From: Enterobacter ludwigii
Lineage (GTDB): Bacteria; Pseudomonadota; Gammaproteobacteria; Enterobacterales; Enterobacteriaceae
NCBI GenBank assembly: GCA_900068845.1
Contig: CEFQ01000011.1
Span: forward strand, 62,001 to 126,000
Direction: 5' to 3'
DNA length: 64,000 nucleotides
Under the pieces are notes generated by a model. It was given only the letters and a program-made list of their open reading frames with translations, had not been told where the DNA came from and searched no databases. Shown piece after piece: positions 27,948-36,861 of this stretch. Numbering within the stretch: position 1 is the first letter of the stretch; each line of letters begins with the position of its first letter. The position numbers and the translations under genes are program-made.

Positions 27948-28862
27948 ATGAAAACCTTCAAGGCGATGGTGTTGCTCGGCCTGCTCTCAACCTCAGCCTC
28001 AGCACTGGCGGAAAAAATTGGCGTCTCGATGGCCTATTTCGATCAAAATTTCCTCACCATTATTCGCCAGTCAATTGATAAAGAAGCCAAAGCGCGCGGA
28101 CTCGACATTCAGTTTGAAGATGCACGCGGTGACGTTGGACGTCAGACCGATCAGGTGCAAAGTTTTATCGGTGCGGGCGTGGATGCCATCATCGTTGATC
28201 CGGTCGATTCTGCCAGCACGCCGCAGCTGACCAAGCTGGCGCAGCAGGCCAAAATTCCGTTGGTGTATGTGAATCGCACGCCGGGCGATAAATCGCTGCC
28301 GGCCGGCGTGGTGTTTGTCGGCTCCGACGAGCGTGAATCCGGCACCTTGCAGATGGAAGCATTAGCGAAAATGGCCAACTTCAAAGGCAACGTGGCGATC
28401 ATGATTGGGAACCTGACCGATGCCGGTGCGCTGCAACGCACTAAAGACGTTGAGCAGGTGGTGGCGAAATATCCCGGCATGAAAGTGGTACAGAAACAGC
28501 CCGCCAATTACGCGCGCAACGAAGGAATGGATTTAATGAATAACTGGCTGGGCAACGATGAAGCGATTGATATCGTGGCGGCTAACAACGATGAGATGGC
28601 GATTGGTGCGGCAATGGCGCTGGCTAAAAGCAATAAAAAGGTGCTGATTGGCGGCATTGATGCCACGCCAGACGGCCTGAAAGCACTGTCGCAGGACAAA
28701 ATTCAGGTCACGGTGTTCCAGGATGCGGTTGGCCAGGGCAAAGCGTCGGTAGATGTGGCGCAGAAGCTGATCAAAGGCGAGAAAGTCGATTCACACGTGT
28801 GGATCCCGTTCGAGCTGGTGACCAAAGAGAATATGCAGAAGTACGTTGAAAAGAGTCAATGA
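27948..28862 (+). CDS. Periplasmic sugar-binding protein (ribose/YtfQ-like), orphan
   Basis: 304 residues. Signal peptide 1-22 (cleavage after SALA). The mature protein has the type-I periplasmic binding fold of the RbsB/YtfQ group (IGVSMAYFDQNFLTIIRQ, DAIIVDPVDSAS, NNDEMAIGAAMAL, IGGIDATPDGLKAL). These bind pentoses, hexoses or inositol for CUT2-type ABC importers or signal transducers. No ATPase, permease or chemoreceptor gene adjoins it, so it must work with components encoded elsewhere. TCTGGAG precedes the ATG. Confidence 0.85.
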   Translation: MKTFKAMVLLGLLSTSASALAEKIGVSMAYFDQNFLTIIRQSIDKEAKARGLDIQFEDARGDVGRQTDQVQSFIGAGVDAIIVDPVDSASTPQLTKLAQQAKIPLVYVNRTPGDKSLPAGVVFVGSDERESGTLQMEALAKMANFKGNVAIMIGNLTDAGALQRTKDVEQVVAKYPGMKVVQKQPANYARNEGMDLMNNWLGNDEAIDIVAANNDEMAIGAAMALAKSNKKVLIGGIDATPDGLKALSQDKIQVTVFQDAVGQGKASVDVAQKLIKGEKVDSHVWIPFELVTKENMQKYVEKSQ

Positions 28863-28874
28863 TAGGTCAACTTC

Positions 28875-28937
28875 GCGCGATAAATCGCGCCGCTACGAAT
28901 GCGTGCAATGACTCTGTAGCGGCGCAATTTATTGCGC
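28875..28937. repeat. Family A pair, geometry I
   Basis: Arms 28875-28896 and 28916-28937 with GTAG ends inward and a 19-bp spacer containing GTGCA. Located between the convergent sugar-binding protein and acetyltransferase genes. Confidence 0.9.
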
Positions 28938-28941
28938 AAAA

Positions 28942-29439
28942 TCATTCAGTTTTTAGCTGCGCCATCTGCACGATATCGTGATATTCGCCGTCGCGCAGGC
29001 ACGCCTTTCGCTTCACGCCTTCGCGCTCGAAGCCCAGCTTTTGATACAGGCGCAGCGCGCGTTCGTTATCGTGGAACACTTCCAGCTCAATGCGCATAAT
29101 GCCGAGCCAGTTAAAGGCATAATCCATCGCATTGCGGATCAGCTTTTCACCAATGCCGCGCCCGCCAAAGGCCGGATCGACGCTGATACCAAAACTGATG
29201 CTGTGGCGCGTACGCGGGCGCTGCTCAACAAACAACGTCAGTTCACCGACCATCGCGCCCTCGATTTCCGCCACAAAGCCGATATAACCCAGCTCATCCA
29301 TCTTCTCGAATTTTTTCTGCCAGGTGGCCACGCTGGGGCACGGCAGCTGCGTGGTCCAGCGATAAACCTCAGGATGGCTATAAAGGCGTTGGTAGGCGGC
29401 GGCATCGCCCGGTTCGCGACCGCGAATGTGTAAATCCAT
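28942..29439 (-). CDS. GNAT acetyltransferase, AaaT/YhhY-like
   Basis: 165 residues with a GNAT fold. The acetyl-CoA loop is GGRGIGEKL (about 93-101), with the helix RIELEVFHDNERALRLYQKLGFEREG. It resembles E. coli YhhY/AaaT, an L-amino-acid N-acetyltransferase, along its length (LYSHPEVYRWTTQLPCPS; VEQRPRTRHSISFGISVD). Substrate assignment is by similarity only. Divergent from the ABC exporter gene across 64 bp. Confidence 0.8.
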   Translation of the reverse strand: MDLHIRGREPGDAAAYQRLYSHPEVYRWTTQLPCPSVATWQKKFEKMDELGYIGFVAEIEGAMVGELTLFVEQRPRTRHSISFGISVDPAFGGRGIGEKLIRNAMDYAFNWLGIMRIELEVFHDNERALRLYQKLGFEREGVKRKACLRDGEYHDIVQMAQLKTE

Positions 29440-29503
29440 GTCGGTAATCCCTTTTCACTTGCACTAAGCTGTTAACTCTCACCAATTTGGGAAGAGTGAC
29501 TCT

Positions 29504-31336
29504 ATGTTGTATCGCCGTTTTGAACGTTTTATCAATATTTTCCAGGATGCGCCAACCGATTCACCGCCCGCTAGCGTCTGGCCCTTCTACTTCTATTATC
29601 TGCGTCAGGTGTGGCCAAGCTTTGTCGCGCTGCTGATTGTCGGTCTGGCGCAGGCACTGATCGAAGTGGCACTGTTCAGCTATCTCAGCCGTATCATCGA
29701 TCTGGTGAATCACTCCACGCCCGCCACGCTGTTCAGCGATAACTGGCCGACGCTACTGTGGATGGGATTTGTGGCGATGATTCTGCGCCCCATTGTGATT
29801 GCCGCACACGATATGCTGGTGCATCAAAGCATTAACCCCAGTATGACCAGCATGATCCGCTGGCAGCATCATAACTACGTGCTGCGTCAAAGCCTGAACT
29901 TCTTCCAGAACGATTTTGCCGGGCGCATCGCCCAGCGCATTATGCAAACCGGTAACTCACTGCGTGATTCAGCGGTGCAGCTGGTGGATGCCATCTGGCA
30001 CGTGGTGATTTATGCGGTAACCTCGCTGGTACTGTTCGCCGAAGCCGACTGGCGCTTAATGATTCCGCTGGTGATTTGGCTGGTAGCTTATAGCGTGTCG
30101 CTGAGTTTCTTTGTACCGCGCGTCAAACAGCGGTCGGTGGTGTCATCGGAAGCGCGCTCCAAACTGATGGGTACCATCGTCGATGGCTACACCAACATCG
30201 CCACCATCAAACTGTTCTCCCATAACGATCTGGAAAAACGTTACGCGCGTGAAGCGATTCAGGAGCAAACCGATAAAACCCAGCACGCCAGCCGCATGGT
30301 GACGACGATGGATATCACGCTCTCCACGCTGAATGGTCTACTGATTGTCAGCACCTCGGCGCTGGCGCTGTGGTTGTGGAGTCAGTCGTTGATCAGCGTC
30401 GGGGCGATTGCGCTGGCGACCGGTTTGGTGATCCGTCTGGTCAATATGTCCGGCTGGATCATGTGGGTGGTGAACGGCATCTTTGAGAACATCGGCATGG
30501 TACAGGATGGCCTGAACACCATTGCACAACCGTTGAGCGTACAGGATGAGCCGAATGCGAAGAAGATGCAGGTGACCCATGGCCAGATCCGCTTTGAAGA
30601 TGTGCGTTTTGATTACGGCGGCAGCCGCCAGGTCATTAATCGCCTCAATCTCAACATCAAGCCGGGGGAGAAAATCGGCTTGATTGGCCCTTCCGGCGCC
30701 GGTAAATCCACCTTAGTGAATCTGCTGCTGCGACTGTATGACATCAACAGCGGCCGCATTGTGATCGACGATCACAACATCGCCGAAGTGACGCAAGAGA
30801 GTCTGCGCGGGCAGATCGGCATGATCACTCAGGACACATCGCTGCTGCACCGCTCAATTCGCGAAAACCTGCTGTATGGTCGTCCAGACGCGACGGAAGA
30901 GGAGTTGCAGACAGCGATTATCCGCGCGCGCGCCGACGAGTTTATTCCGCTGCTCTCCGATCCGCAGGGCCGCACCGGTTTGGATGCGCACGTTGGCGAG
31001 CGCGGCGTGAAGCTGTCGGGCGGTCAACGTCAGCGTATTGCCATCGCGCGGGTGCTGCTGAAAGATGCGCCGATTCTGATAATGGATGAAGCCACTTCCG
31101 CGCTGGATTCCGAGGTGGAAGCGGCGATTCAGGAGAGCCTGGAAACGCTGATGCAGGGCAAAACGGTGATTGCCATCGCGCACCGTCTTTCTACCATCGC
31201 CAAAATGGATCGTCTGGTGGTGCTGGAAAAAGGGCAGATTGTCGAGATGGGCAACCACCGCGAACTGCTGGCGCACGGCGGCTTGTACGCGCGCCTGTGG
31301 CAGCATCAGACCGGCGGTTTTGTCGGCGCGGATTAA
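29504..31336 (+). CDS. ABC exporter half-transporter (membrane domain fused to ATPase)
   Basis: 610 residues. An N-terminal type-1 exporter membrane domain with six helices (about 30-340) is followed by a nucleotide-binding domain with Walker A GPSGAGKST, signature LSGGQRQRIAIAR, Walker B ILIMDEATSALD and switch His in AHRLST. It should work as a homodimer exporting lipids, drugs or peptides; substrate unknown. Its stop overlaps by 4 bp the stop of the convergent DUF482 gene. Confidence 0.9.
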   Translation: MLYRRFERFINIFQDAPTDSPPASVWPFYFYYLRQVWPSFVALLIVGLAQALIEVALFSYLSRIIDLVNHSTPATLFSDNWPTLLWMGFVAMILRPIVIAAHDMLVHQSINPSMTSMIRWQHHNYVLRQSLNFFQNDFAGRIAQRIMQTGNSLRDSAVQLVDAIWHVVIYAVTSLVLFAEADWRLMIPLVIWLVAYSVSLSFFVPRVKQRSVVSSEARSKLMGTIVDGYTNIATIKLFSHNDLEKRYAREAIQEQTDKTQHASRMVTTMDITLSTLNGLLIVSTSALALWLWSQSLISVGAIALATGLVIRLVNMSGWIMWVVNGIFENIGMVQDGLNTIAQPLSVQDEPNAKKMQVTHGQIRFEDVRFDYGGSRQVINRLNLNIKPGEKIGLIGPSGAGKSTLVNLLLRLYDINSGRIVIDDHNIAEVTQESLRGQIGMITQDTSLLHRSIRENLLYGRPDATEEELQTAIIRARADEFIPLLSDPQGRTGLDAHVGERGVKLSGGQRQRIAIARVLLKDAPILIMDEATSALDSEVEAAIQESLETLMQGKTVIAIAHRLSTIAKMDRLVVLEKGQIVEMGNHRELLAHGGLYARLWQHQTGGFVGAD

Positions 31337-32457
31337 TCACCGCGTCGATACGGCAGGGCGTCGCGCGCTTCAATGGCCCAGGCGCGCACGCCCTCTCGTT
31401 CCTGCAGCAGAAAATCTGCCACCGCATCGCGTAAACCGGGGTGACACAAATAGTGCCACGAGTGCGTGATGTGCGGCTCAAAGCCGCGCACCAGCTTGTG
31501 TTCGCCCTGCGCGCCGGCATCAAAACGCTGCAAACCCTGCGCAATGGCAAAATCCATGCCCTGATAGAAGCAGGTTTCAAAATGCAGACGATCAAACTCC
31601 GCCAGACAGCCCCAATAACGACCGTACAGCGTGTCGCCATCCACTAAGCAGAACGCCATCGCTGCCGGTTGCCCTTGTAGCGTTGAGATCACCACGCGAA
31701 TCGAACGCGGCATGCGCGCGGCCAACAGGCTAAAGAAGTGGCGCGTCAGATACGGTCGCTGACCGCGCACTGCATAGGTATTGGCGTAACAGGTGTAAAC
31801 GAAATCCCACTGATCTTCGCGCAGCTCATCGCCGCGATACCAGGTGAATTCAAAGCCGCTGCTCATCACCTGTTCACGCTCTTTGCGCAGCTGTTTGCGT
31901 TTGCGCGACATCAGCGTATCGAGGAAATCCTGGAAATCGCGGTAGCCTTTGTTGTGCCAGTGATACTGCAAACCAAGGCGTTCCAGCCATTCCGGCTGCT
32001 GCTGCATGATGTGGTTAGCGAACGGCGTGGTGAAGTTGATGTGCGCGCCGCTGAGGCCGTGCTCGAAAAGATTATCTGGCAGCGCGCTGAGCAGTTTCAG
32101 CACGGCCGGCTCATCGCCCAGCAAACGCGCGCCGGTCACCGGACTGAACGGAATCGCGCCCAGCCATTTCGGATAATAAGGAATGCCCGCCCGCTGGCAG
32201 GCATCCGCCCACGCGTGGTCAAACACATATTCCCCGCGCGAGTGGCGTTTACGATAGCCCGGCAGCGCCGCACACACGGTGCCGTTTTCACGCCACAGCA
32301 GGTGATCGGGCTGCCAGCCGTTTTCAGGCCGCACGCTGCCGCTCTCTTCAAGTGACAAGAGAAAAGCGTGGCGTAAAAACGGTTGATCGTCAGGTAACAG
32401 CGCATCCCATTCGGCGGCGGCAATCTCCGCCAGCGACGACAGATGAAGCAAAGACAT
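31333..32457 (-). CDS. FemAB/GNAT-like protein (DUF482, peptidogalycan family)
   Basis: 374 residues matching the DUF482 group of acyltransferase-fold proteins: WDALLPDDQPFLRHAFLLSLEESGS at the N-terminus, then KWLGAIPFSPVTGARLL, SRKRKQLRKEREQVMSSG, and RFDAGAQGEHKLVRGFEPHITHSWHYL. The fold is that of Fem/GNAT transferases, but no substrate is established. Cytoplasmic. Convergent, with a 4-bp overlap, with the ABC exporter. Confidence 0.82.
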   Translation of the reverse strand: MSLLHLSSLAEIAAAEWDALLPDDQPFLRHAFLLSLEESGSVRPENGWQPDHLLWRENGTVCAALPGYRKRHSRGEYVFDHAWADACQRAGIPYYPKWLGAIPFSPVTGARLLGDEPAVLKLLSALPDNLFEHGLSGAHINFTTPFANHIMQQQPEWLERLGLQYHWHNKGYRDFQDFLDTLMSRKRKQLRKEREQVMSSGFEFTWYRGDELREDQWDFVYTCYANTYAVRGQRPYLTRHFFSLLAARMPRSIRVVISTLQGQPAAMAFCLVDGDTLYGRYWGCLAEFDRLHFETCFYQGMDFAIAQGLQRFDAGAQGEHKLVRGFEPHITHSWHYLCHPGLRDAVADFLLQEREGVRAWAIEARDALPYRRGD

Positions 32458-32592
32458 TCACGGCTCCCGGCCAGGTGAAAGCAAAAGTCTAGTTCAACAG
32501 GTTTTCCCGCGCGGGAAAAGGTGCAGCGCACTGAATGCGTAGTCGCGGGGCAATCGGGAAAAAGAGCGTCCTTCATACTGACCAACTAATTC

Positions 32593-32620
32593 CAAAATGG
32601 AAAAAATGAAAGCCATTTTG
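32593..32620. other. Inverted repeat upstream of yqjG-like gene
   Basis: CAAAATGG (32593-32600) and CCATTTTG (32613-32620), a perfect 8-bp inverted repeat with a 12-bp spacer, in the divergent region between the DUF482 gene and the glutathionyl-hydroquinone reductase gene. It could be an operator; there is no U run. Confidence 0.4.
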
Positions 32621-32683
32621 CCCTGATTATCACCAAAACAGCAGCACTGTATGCTCTCTTCATCACTTTAGAGGAGCAATGCA

Positions 32684-33625
32684 ATGTTGGTAAACGGTAA
32701 ATGGAGTGCAGAGTGGCATCCGGTGCAAGCCACCGATAAACAAGGCGGATTTGTACGCCAGACCTCAAGTTTCCGTCACTGGATCACGGCTGATGGTTCC
32801 AGCGAATTTGCCGCCGAGCCGGATCGCTATCACCTGTATGTGGCGCTGATTTGTCCGTGGGCCTCGCGCACGCTGCTGGCGCGTAGCCTGAAGGGGTTGG
32901 AGAAGGCGATCAGCGTGTCGGTAGTTGAGCCGCAGCTCGGCGCGCAAGGCTGGCACTTTGGTGACTATCCTGGCGCCGATCGTGACTGGCTGAACAACGC
33001 CGAATACCTTCACGAACTCTATACCCGCGCCGATGCTGATTTCACCGGCCGCGCCACCGTGCCGGTGCTGTGGGATAAGAAAACGCAAACCATCGTCAGC
33101 AATGAGTCGGCCGATATTTTGCGCATGCTGAACAGCGGTTTCGGCGATCTGGCGGACGATCGCATCGATCTTTATCCCGAGGATCTGCGTGCTGAGATCG
33201 ATGCGCTGAATGAATCGATCTATCCGCGTTTGAATAACGGCGTGTATCGCACCGGTTTCGCCACTACGCAGGTCAGTTATCAGCAGGCGTTTAACGATGT
33301 GTTTAGCCAGCTGGATGAGCTGGAGCAGCGCTTGCAGGATGGTCGCACTTTCCTGCTCGGCGAGCGCTTAACCGAAGCGGATATCCGCTTGTTCGTCACG
33401 CTGGTGCGCTTTGACGTCGCCTACCACGGCCTGTTTAAATGCAACCTGCGCCGCTTGAGTGACTATCCGCTGCTCGATCGCTATCTGAAGAGTATGCTGT
33501 CCCTCTCTGGCGTGCGTCAGACGGTCAATATTGATCATATCAAGCAGGGCTATTATTCGATTAAAGCGCTGAATCCCAACGGCATTGTGCCGGTTGGCCC
33601 GGATATGTCGGCCTACGGTTTATAA
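32684..33625 (+). CDS. yqjG: Glutathionyl-hydroquinone reductase (Xi-class GST)
   Basis: 313 residues (E. coli YqjG 328). These enzymes reduce glutathionyl-hydroquinones to hydroquinones with glutathione. It shows the catalytic Cys57 in CPWASRTL, the family-specific YPEDLRAEIDALNESIYPRLNNGVYR, and the all-alpha C-terminal GST domain with LTEADIRLFVTLVRFD and the ending GIVPVGPD. Cytoplasmic. GAGGAG precedes the ATG. The esterase gene starts 11 bp after it, so the two form a probable operon. Confidence 0.92.
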   Translation: MLVNGKWSAEWHPVQATDKQGGFVRQTSSFRHWITADGSSEFAAEPDRYHLYVALICPWASRTLLARSLKGLEKAISVSVVEPQLGAQGWHFGDYPGADRDWLNNAEYLHELYTRADADFTGRATVPVLWDKKTQTIVSNESADILRMLNSGFGDLADDRIDLYPEDLRAEIDALNESIYPRLNNGVYRTGFATTQVSYQQAFNDVFSQLDELEQRLQDGRTFLLGERLTEADIRLFVTLVRFDVAYHGLFKCNLRRLSDYPLLDRYLKSMLSLSGVRQTVNIDHIKQGYYSIKALNPNGIVPVGPDMSAYGL

Positions 33626-33636
33626 GGAGCAGTGCG

Positions 33637-34242
33637 ATGGCTAAAGCGTTAGTGATTTTTTTACATGGTGTGGGCAGCAACGGCAACGATCTGGCGGTGC
33701 TCGGCGAACATTGGGCGCGCTTGCTGCCGGATGTGGCCTTTGCCTCGCCGAATGCGCCCTTTCCGTTTGAACATGCGATGGGTTATCAGTGGTTTAGCCT
33801 GACGGGTATCACGCCTGAAAACCGTCCGGCACGTGTTCGTGAAGCGCGCGCGGCCTTTGATACCACGCTGCAACAGCTGATGGCGCAGCACGACATGGCG
33901 GACGCGTGGGACAAAGTGATTCTGGTGGGCTTTTCGCAGGGTTCAATCATGGCGCTGGATGCATTGGCGTCTGGCCGTTATCCGCTGGCGGGCGTGGTGG
34001 CATTTGCCGGTCGTCTGGCGTTTGATGATGCCTTAACGCCGCAGCCGTACACGCCCGCGCTGCTGATTCACGGCAAAGCGGATGATGTGATTCCGTTTAG
34101 CGAGAGCGAATCGGCGACGCAGCGTTTGCTGCAGGCCGGCGTAACGGTGGAAGCACGTTATGAAGCGGCCACCGGCCACACCATTTCATCGCAGGGCGCG
34201 ATGGATGCCGCCGGATTTATTGCCCAATGTTTGCAGGATTAA
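33637..34242 (+). CDS. Carboxylesterase/phospholipase-type alpha/beta hydrolase
   Basis: 201 residues of the small cytosolic esterase family (YpfH-like). Motifs: HGVGSNGNDL (oxyanion region), nucleophile GFSQGS (Ser near 109), Asp in GKADDVIPF, and His in ATGHTISSQ. Overall length and order fit carboxylesterases that cleave short-chain esters or thioesters. It starts 11 bp after the yqjG-like gene with AAGGAG upstream. Its stop overlaps by 4 bp the stop of the convergent isomerase-like gene. Confidence 0.83.
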   Translation: MAKALVIFLHGVGSNGNDLAVLGEHWARLLPDVAFASPNAPFPFEHAMGYQWFSLTGITPENRPARVREARAAFDTTLQQLMAQHDMADAWDKVILVGFSQGSIMALDALASGRYPLAGVVAFAGRLAFDDALTPQPYTPALLIHGKADDVIPFSESESATQRLLQAGVTVEARYEAATGHTISSQGAMDAAGFIAQCLQD

Positions 34243-35036
34243 GGCCAGTAACGCGTTAACGCCTGCCACGCCTTATGCGCAGCCACGTCCGCTGGCTGCG
34301 CCTTCAATTCATCGTTAAACACTTCAATGCCGACCGGCCCGCGATAACCGGCGCTTTTTAGCTTATCCACAAAGCGCTCCACCTCGATGATGCCATCGCC
34401 CGGCAACAAGCGCTGATGACGCGCATACTCGCTGAGCGGCTGCTTTTCCTGCGGCGGCATTTCGGCCATATCGCACAGCTGCACTTCATAGATGCGATCG
34501 GCGGGAATGCCGTCCAGCTGCGAAGCATCGCCGCCTAACGCGCAAATGTGGAACAGATCGACCACTAAACCGATGTTCGGCTGATCCAATCTTTGCAGTC
34601 GCTCCCACGCCAGCGGCAGCGTGTTATCCACGCTGCACCACGCCATCGGCTCATACATAATGCGCATGTTGTAGCGCGCGGCTTCCGACGCCATCCAACG
34701 CAAATCTTCATCAATCCGCGATGCCACGCAATCTTCGCGCGTGCTGGCGGGTGCCTGAATGGTGTCGCAGCCAATAGATTGGGCAATCTGAATAAACTGG
34801 CGCAGCTCTTCGCGTTTTTGCTGGCGGTCGCGATCCGGCGCGCCGGTGAAATCGCGCAGCACCTGCACATTAGTGAAGCCAAGCTGCAACTGCGTTGCCT
34901 GATGTAACGTATTGGCCCGCACATCTTCACGCCAGATCTCAACCTGCTCGAAACCGGCGGTGCGCGCAGCGCGCAGCTTCTCCTCAGGTTCACCGTTTAA
35001 CAACACCAGGTTAAGGAATTTGGGGTTACGACTCAT
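34239..35036 (-). CDS. Sugar phosphate isomerase/epimerase-like TIM-barrel protein
   Basis: 265 residues from ATG 35036, preceded by AAGGAG; longer starts lack a site. It belongs to the xylose-isomerase-like AP2Ec family (IolE/hydroxypyruvate-isomerase group). Metal-binding residues of the fold can be seen in EPMAW, LVVDLFHICALGG, YEVQLCDM and VGIEVFNDEL. The substrate is not identifiable. It lies upstream of crcB's stop on the same strand, and the lgo sugar-acid cluster follows crcB, but no operon link is evident. Confidence 0.8.
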   Translation of the reverse strand: MSRNPKFLNLVLLNGEPEEKLRAARTAGFEQVEIWREDVRANTLHQATQLQLGFTNVQVLRDFTGAPDRDRQQKREELRQFIQIAQSIGCDTIQAPASTREDCVASRIDEDLRWMASEAARYNMRIMYEPMAWCSVDNTLPLAWERLQRLDQPNIGLVVDLFHICALGGDASQLDGIPADRIYEVQLCDMAEMPPQEKQPLSEYARHQRLLPGDGIIEVERFVDKLKSAGYRGPVGIEVFNDELKAQPADVAAHKAWQALTRYWP

Positions 35037-35142
35037 TACACAGCTCCTTAATCGTCCGGATAATCGGTGACAAATTCTGTGCGTCACACGCACAGAACGG
35101 CCATCAGTATCTACCTCTTAGTGGTTATTTCAAGCGTGACGG

Positions 35143-35520
35143 TTATCCCAGCAGATTTAACGCAGCAAAACCGGCAAAGGTCATGAGCAGAGAACCGATC
35201 ACATGCACCATGACACTCGACATCGCCCAAAGGTATTTTCCTGATTGTAGCAGCCCGACAATTTCCGCCGAAAAAGTAGAAAACGTGGTTAAACCGCCAC
35301 ACAAGCCGGTAACAATCAGTAATTTCCAGAAGGGATCGATGTGGGGGTTGCGGACAAAAAAGGCCAGCGCGGCGCCAATGATAAAGCCTCCCACCAGATT
35401 CACCATCAAGGTGCCCGGCGGCAGATTGGGGAACAGCGCGTTGAAACGCAATGAGACTAACCAGCGCAGCGAACAGCCCACCGCACCGCCAACGACAACC
35501 GCGAGTAACGACTTCAACAT
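35143..35520 (-). CDS. crcB: Fluoride channel CrcB/Fluc
   Basis: 125 residues from ATG 35520, with AGGAG upstream. Four hydrophobic helices form half of a dual-topology dimeric F- channel in the inner membrane. Family motifs: GGAVGCSLRW, GTLMVNLVGGFIIG with the pore Asn, and the central GLCGGLTTFSTFS with the pore Phe/Thr. It relieves fluoride toxicity. A fluoride riboswitch lies in its leader (35613-35682). Confidence 0.96.
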   Translation of the reverse strand: MLKSLLAVVVGGAVGCSLRWLVSLRFNALFPNLPPGTLMVNLVGGFIIGAALAFFVRNPHIDPFWKLLIVTGLCGGLTTFSTFSAEIVGLLQSGKYLWAMSSVMVHVIGSLLMTFAGFAALNLLG

Positions 35521-35570
35521 AGTTTGTAGCTCCTGAAATAAATTACGCGCAGGGCCGCGGCAGGACAGAA

Positions 35571-35620
35571 GAGCACCTGACACACCGCCGTCTCCCGCGC
35601 AGGGATACGAGTGTTGTCAG
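35571..35620 (-). other. Putative expression platform of the crcB riboswitch
   Basis: CGCCTGACA (part of the aptamer 3' side, 35622-35614) is complementary to downstream TGTCAGGTG (about 35582-35574). Pairing would open the aptamer pseudoknot, giving two alternative folds. A GC-rich hairpin, TCCC-GCG-GGGA, lies between them. Confidence 0.5.
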
Positions 35621-35682
35621 GCGTCATCAGCCGTCTGTTACCAGAACGGCGGTTGGGGAAGGTGGCACGCCATCACCTTAGG
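35613..35682 (-). ncRNA. Fluoride riboswitch (crcB RNA motif)
   Basis: The minus strand shows the conserved crcB-motif elements in order: AAGGTGATGGCGTGCCACC (hairpin GGTG/CACC with GATGG), then AACCGCC, a stem GCCGT...ACGGC closed by CTG/CAG, then GGCTGATGACGCCTG. GGCG of the first loop can pair with CGCC at the end, the pseudoknot of the fluoride aptamer. Its place about 95 nt upstream of the crcB start fits regulation by F-. Confidence 0.85.
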
Positions 35683-35740
35683 CGGGAGATAATACGCTGG
35701 CTGGGCAATACAGACAATATGATGAAAGAGGCACACAGCT

Positions 35741-35818
35741 GTAGCGGCGCGATTTATCGCGCATATCAATGGCGGCAGCGCGCCCAACTCAGAAATGCGC
35801 AATAAATTGCGCCGCTAC
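35741..35818. repeat. Family A pair, geometry II
   Basis: Arms 35741-35762 and 35797-35818 with GTAG ends outward and a 34-bp spacer containing TGGCGGCA and GCGCCC. Located between the start of the crcB leader and the end of lgoD. Confidence 0.9.
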
Positions 35819-35832
35819 GGTGTGTGCGAATC

Positions 35833-36861
35833 TCAACGCTCGAAGTGAATCACGCCCTTAATCAGTTCGCGATTATTGATGACCTCGGCTTCAAAGGTCT
35901 CGGCCAGAGTGGAGAAGTCATAGAGACGATTGAGCATCATGTCGGCACGAAGCTGACCGTTCGCCATCAGTTCGCGCACTTTAGCGAAATCTTCCAGCGT
36001 GGCGTTGCGGCTGCCCATCAGCGTGGTTTCCTTTTTGTGGAACTCAATATCCGGGATCACCAGATCGCCTTTGTGCAGGCCAACGAATACGATGGTGCCG
36101 CCGTGACGAATCAGTTTCACCGCCCCGTTCATCGCTGCTGGGCTACCCGTGGCATCGATCACTTTGGCGGCTAAACGTCCGCCAAACTCCGCTTTTAGCT
36201 GCGTTTCAAAATCGGCTTCTAACGGATTCACCGTCGCCAAACCCAGTTTCTGCGCGACATGCGCACGCCGCTGCTCGCTGGTATCAGCCACCACCACGTT
36301 TGCGCCCGCCGCCGCCGCAATCGCGGCCACGCCAAGACCAATTGGACCAGCGCCCACCACCAAAACCTGCTCATCTGCCGCGACTGCCGCACGGCGCACC
36401 GCATGCGCACTGATGGCGAAGGGTTCAATCAGCGCAGCAGCTTCGGGATCGACATCATCCACCGCCAGCAAATTGCTCGTTGGTACGCTGAGGAATTCGC
36501 AGAAACCGCCATCCTGATGCACACCAATCACCGAGATCTTTTCGCAGCAGTTGGTTTTGCCGCTTAAACAGGCATCGCACTGCTGGCAGGCAACATAGGG
36601 AATCAGCGCCACGCGCTGGCCCAGCCTGAAGCCGCTGGCCTCGCTGCCGAGTTCCACCACTTCGCCACACAGTTCATGTCCCAGTACGCGTGGATAGCTG
36701 AAGAACGGCTGATTTCCGGCCCAGGCGTGAATATCGGTGCCGCAAATCCCGGCGGTGAGGGGTTTGATCAGAACGTCATTGGCGGCGGGCGTCGGCTTAG
36801 CGCGCTGCTGCCATACCATCTGGCGCGGTTCGGCGACCACCAGCGTTTTCATCGTTGTCAT
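35833..36861 (-). CDS. lgoD: L-galactonate 5-dehydrogenase LgoD (zinc alcohol dehydrogenase)
   Basis: 342 residues. It oxidises L-galactonate to D-tagaturonate with NAD+. Zinc-dependent MDR family: catalytic Zn ligands Cys40 and His61-Glu62, structural Zn Cys92/95/98/106 (ACQQCDACLSGKTNCC), Rossmann motif GAGPIGLG. Segments such as GTDIHAWAGNQPFFSYPRVLGHE, KISVIGVHQDGG and FHKKETTLMGSRNAT match E. coli LgoD (YjjN) almost residue for residue. GGAGAAG precedes ATG 36861. It is divergent from lgoR, with lgoT beyond, the same gene set as the E. coli lgo locus. Confidence 0.9.
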   Translation of the reverse strand: MTTMKTLVVAEPRQMVWQQRAKPTPAANDVLIKPLTAGICGTDIHAWAGNQPFFSYPRVLGHELCGEVVELGSEASGFRLGQRVALIPYVACQQCDACLSGKTNCCEKISVIGVHQDGGFCEFLSVPTSNLLAVDDVDPEAAALIEPFAISAHAVRRAAVAADEQVLVVGAGPIGLGVAAIAAAAGANVVVADTSEQRRAHVAQKLGLATVNPLEADFETQLKAEFGGRLAAKVIDATGSPAAMNGAVKLIRHGGTIVFVGLHKGDLVIPDIEFHKKETTLMGSRNATLEDFAKVRELMANGQLRADMMLNRLYDFSTLAETFEAEVINNRELIKGVIHFER

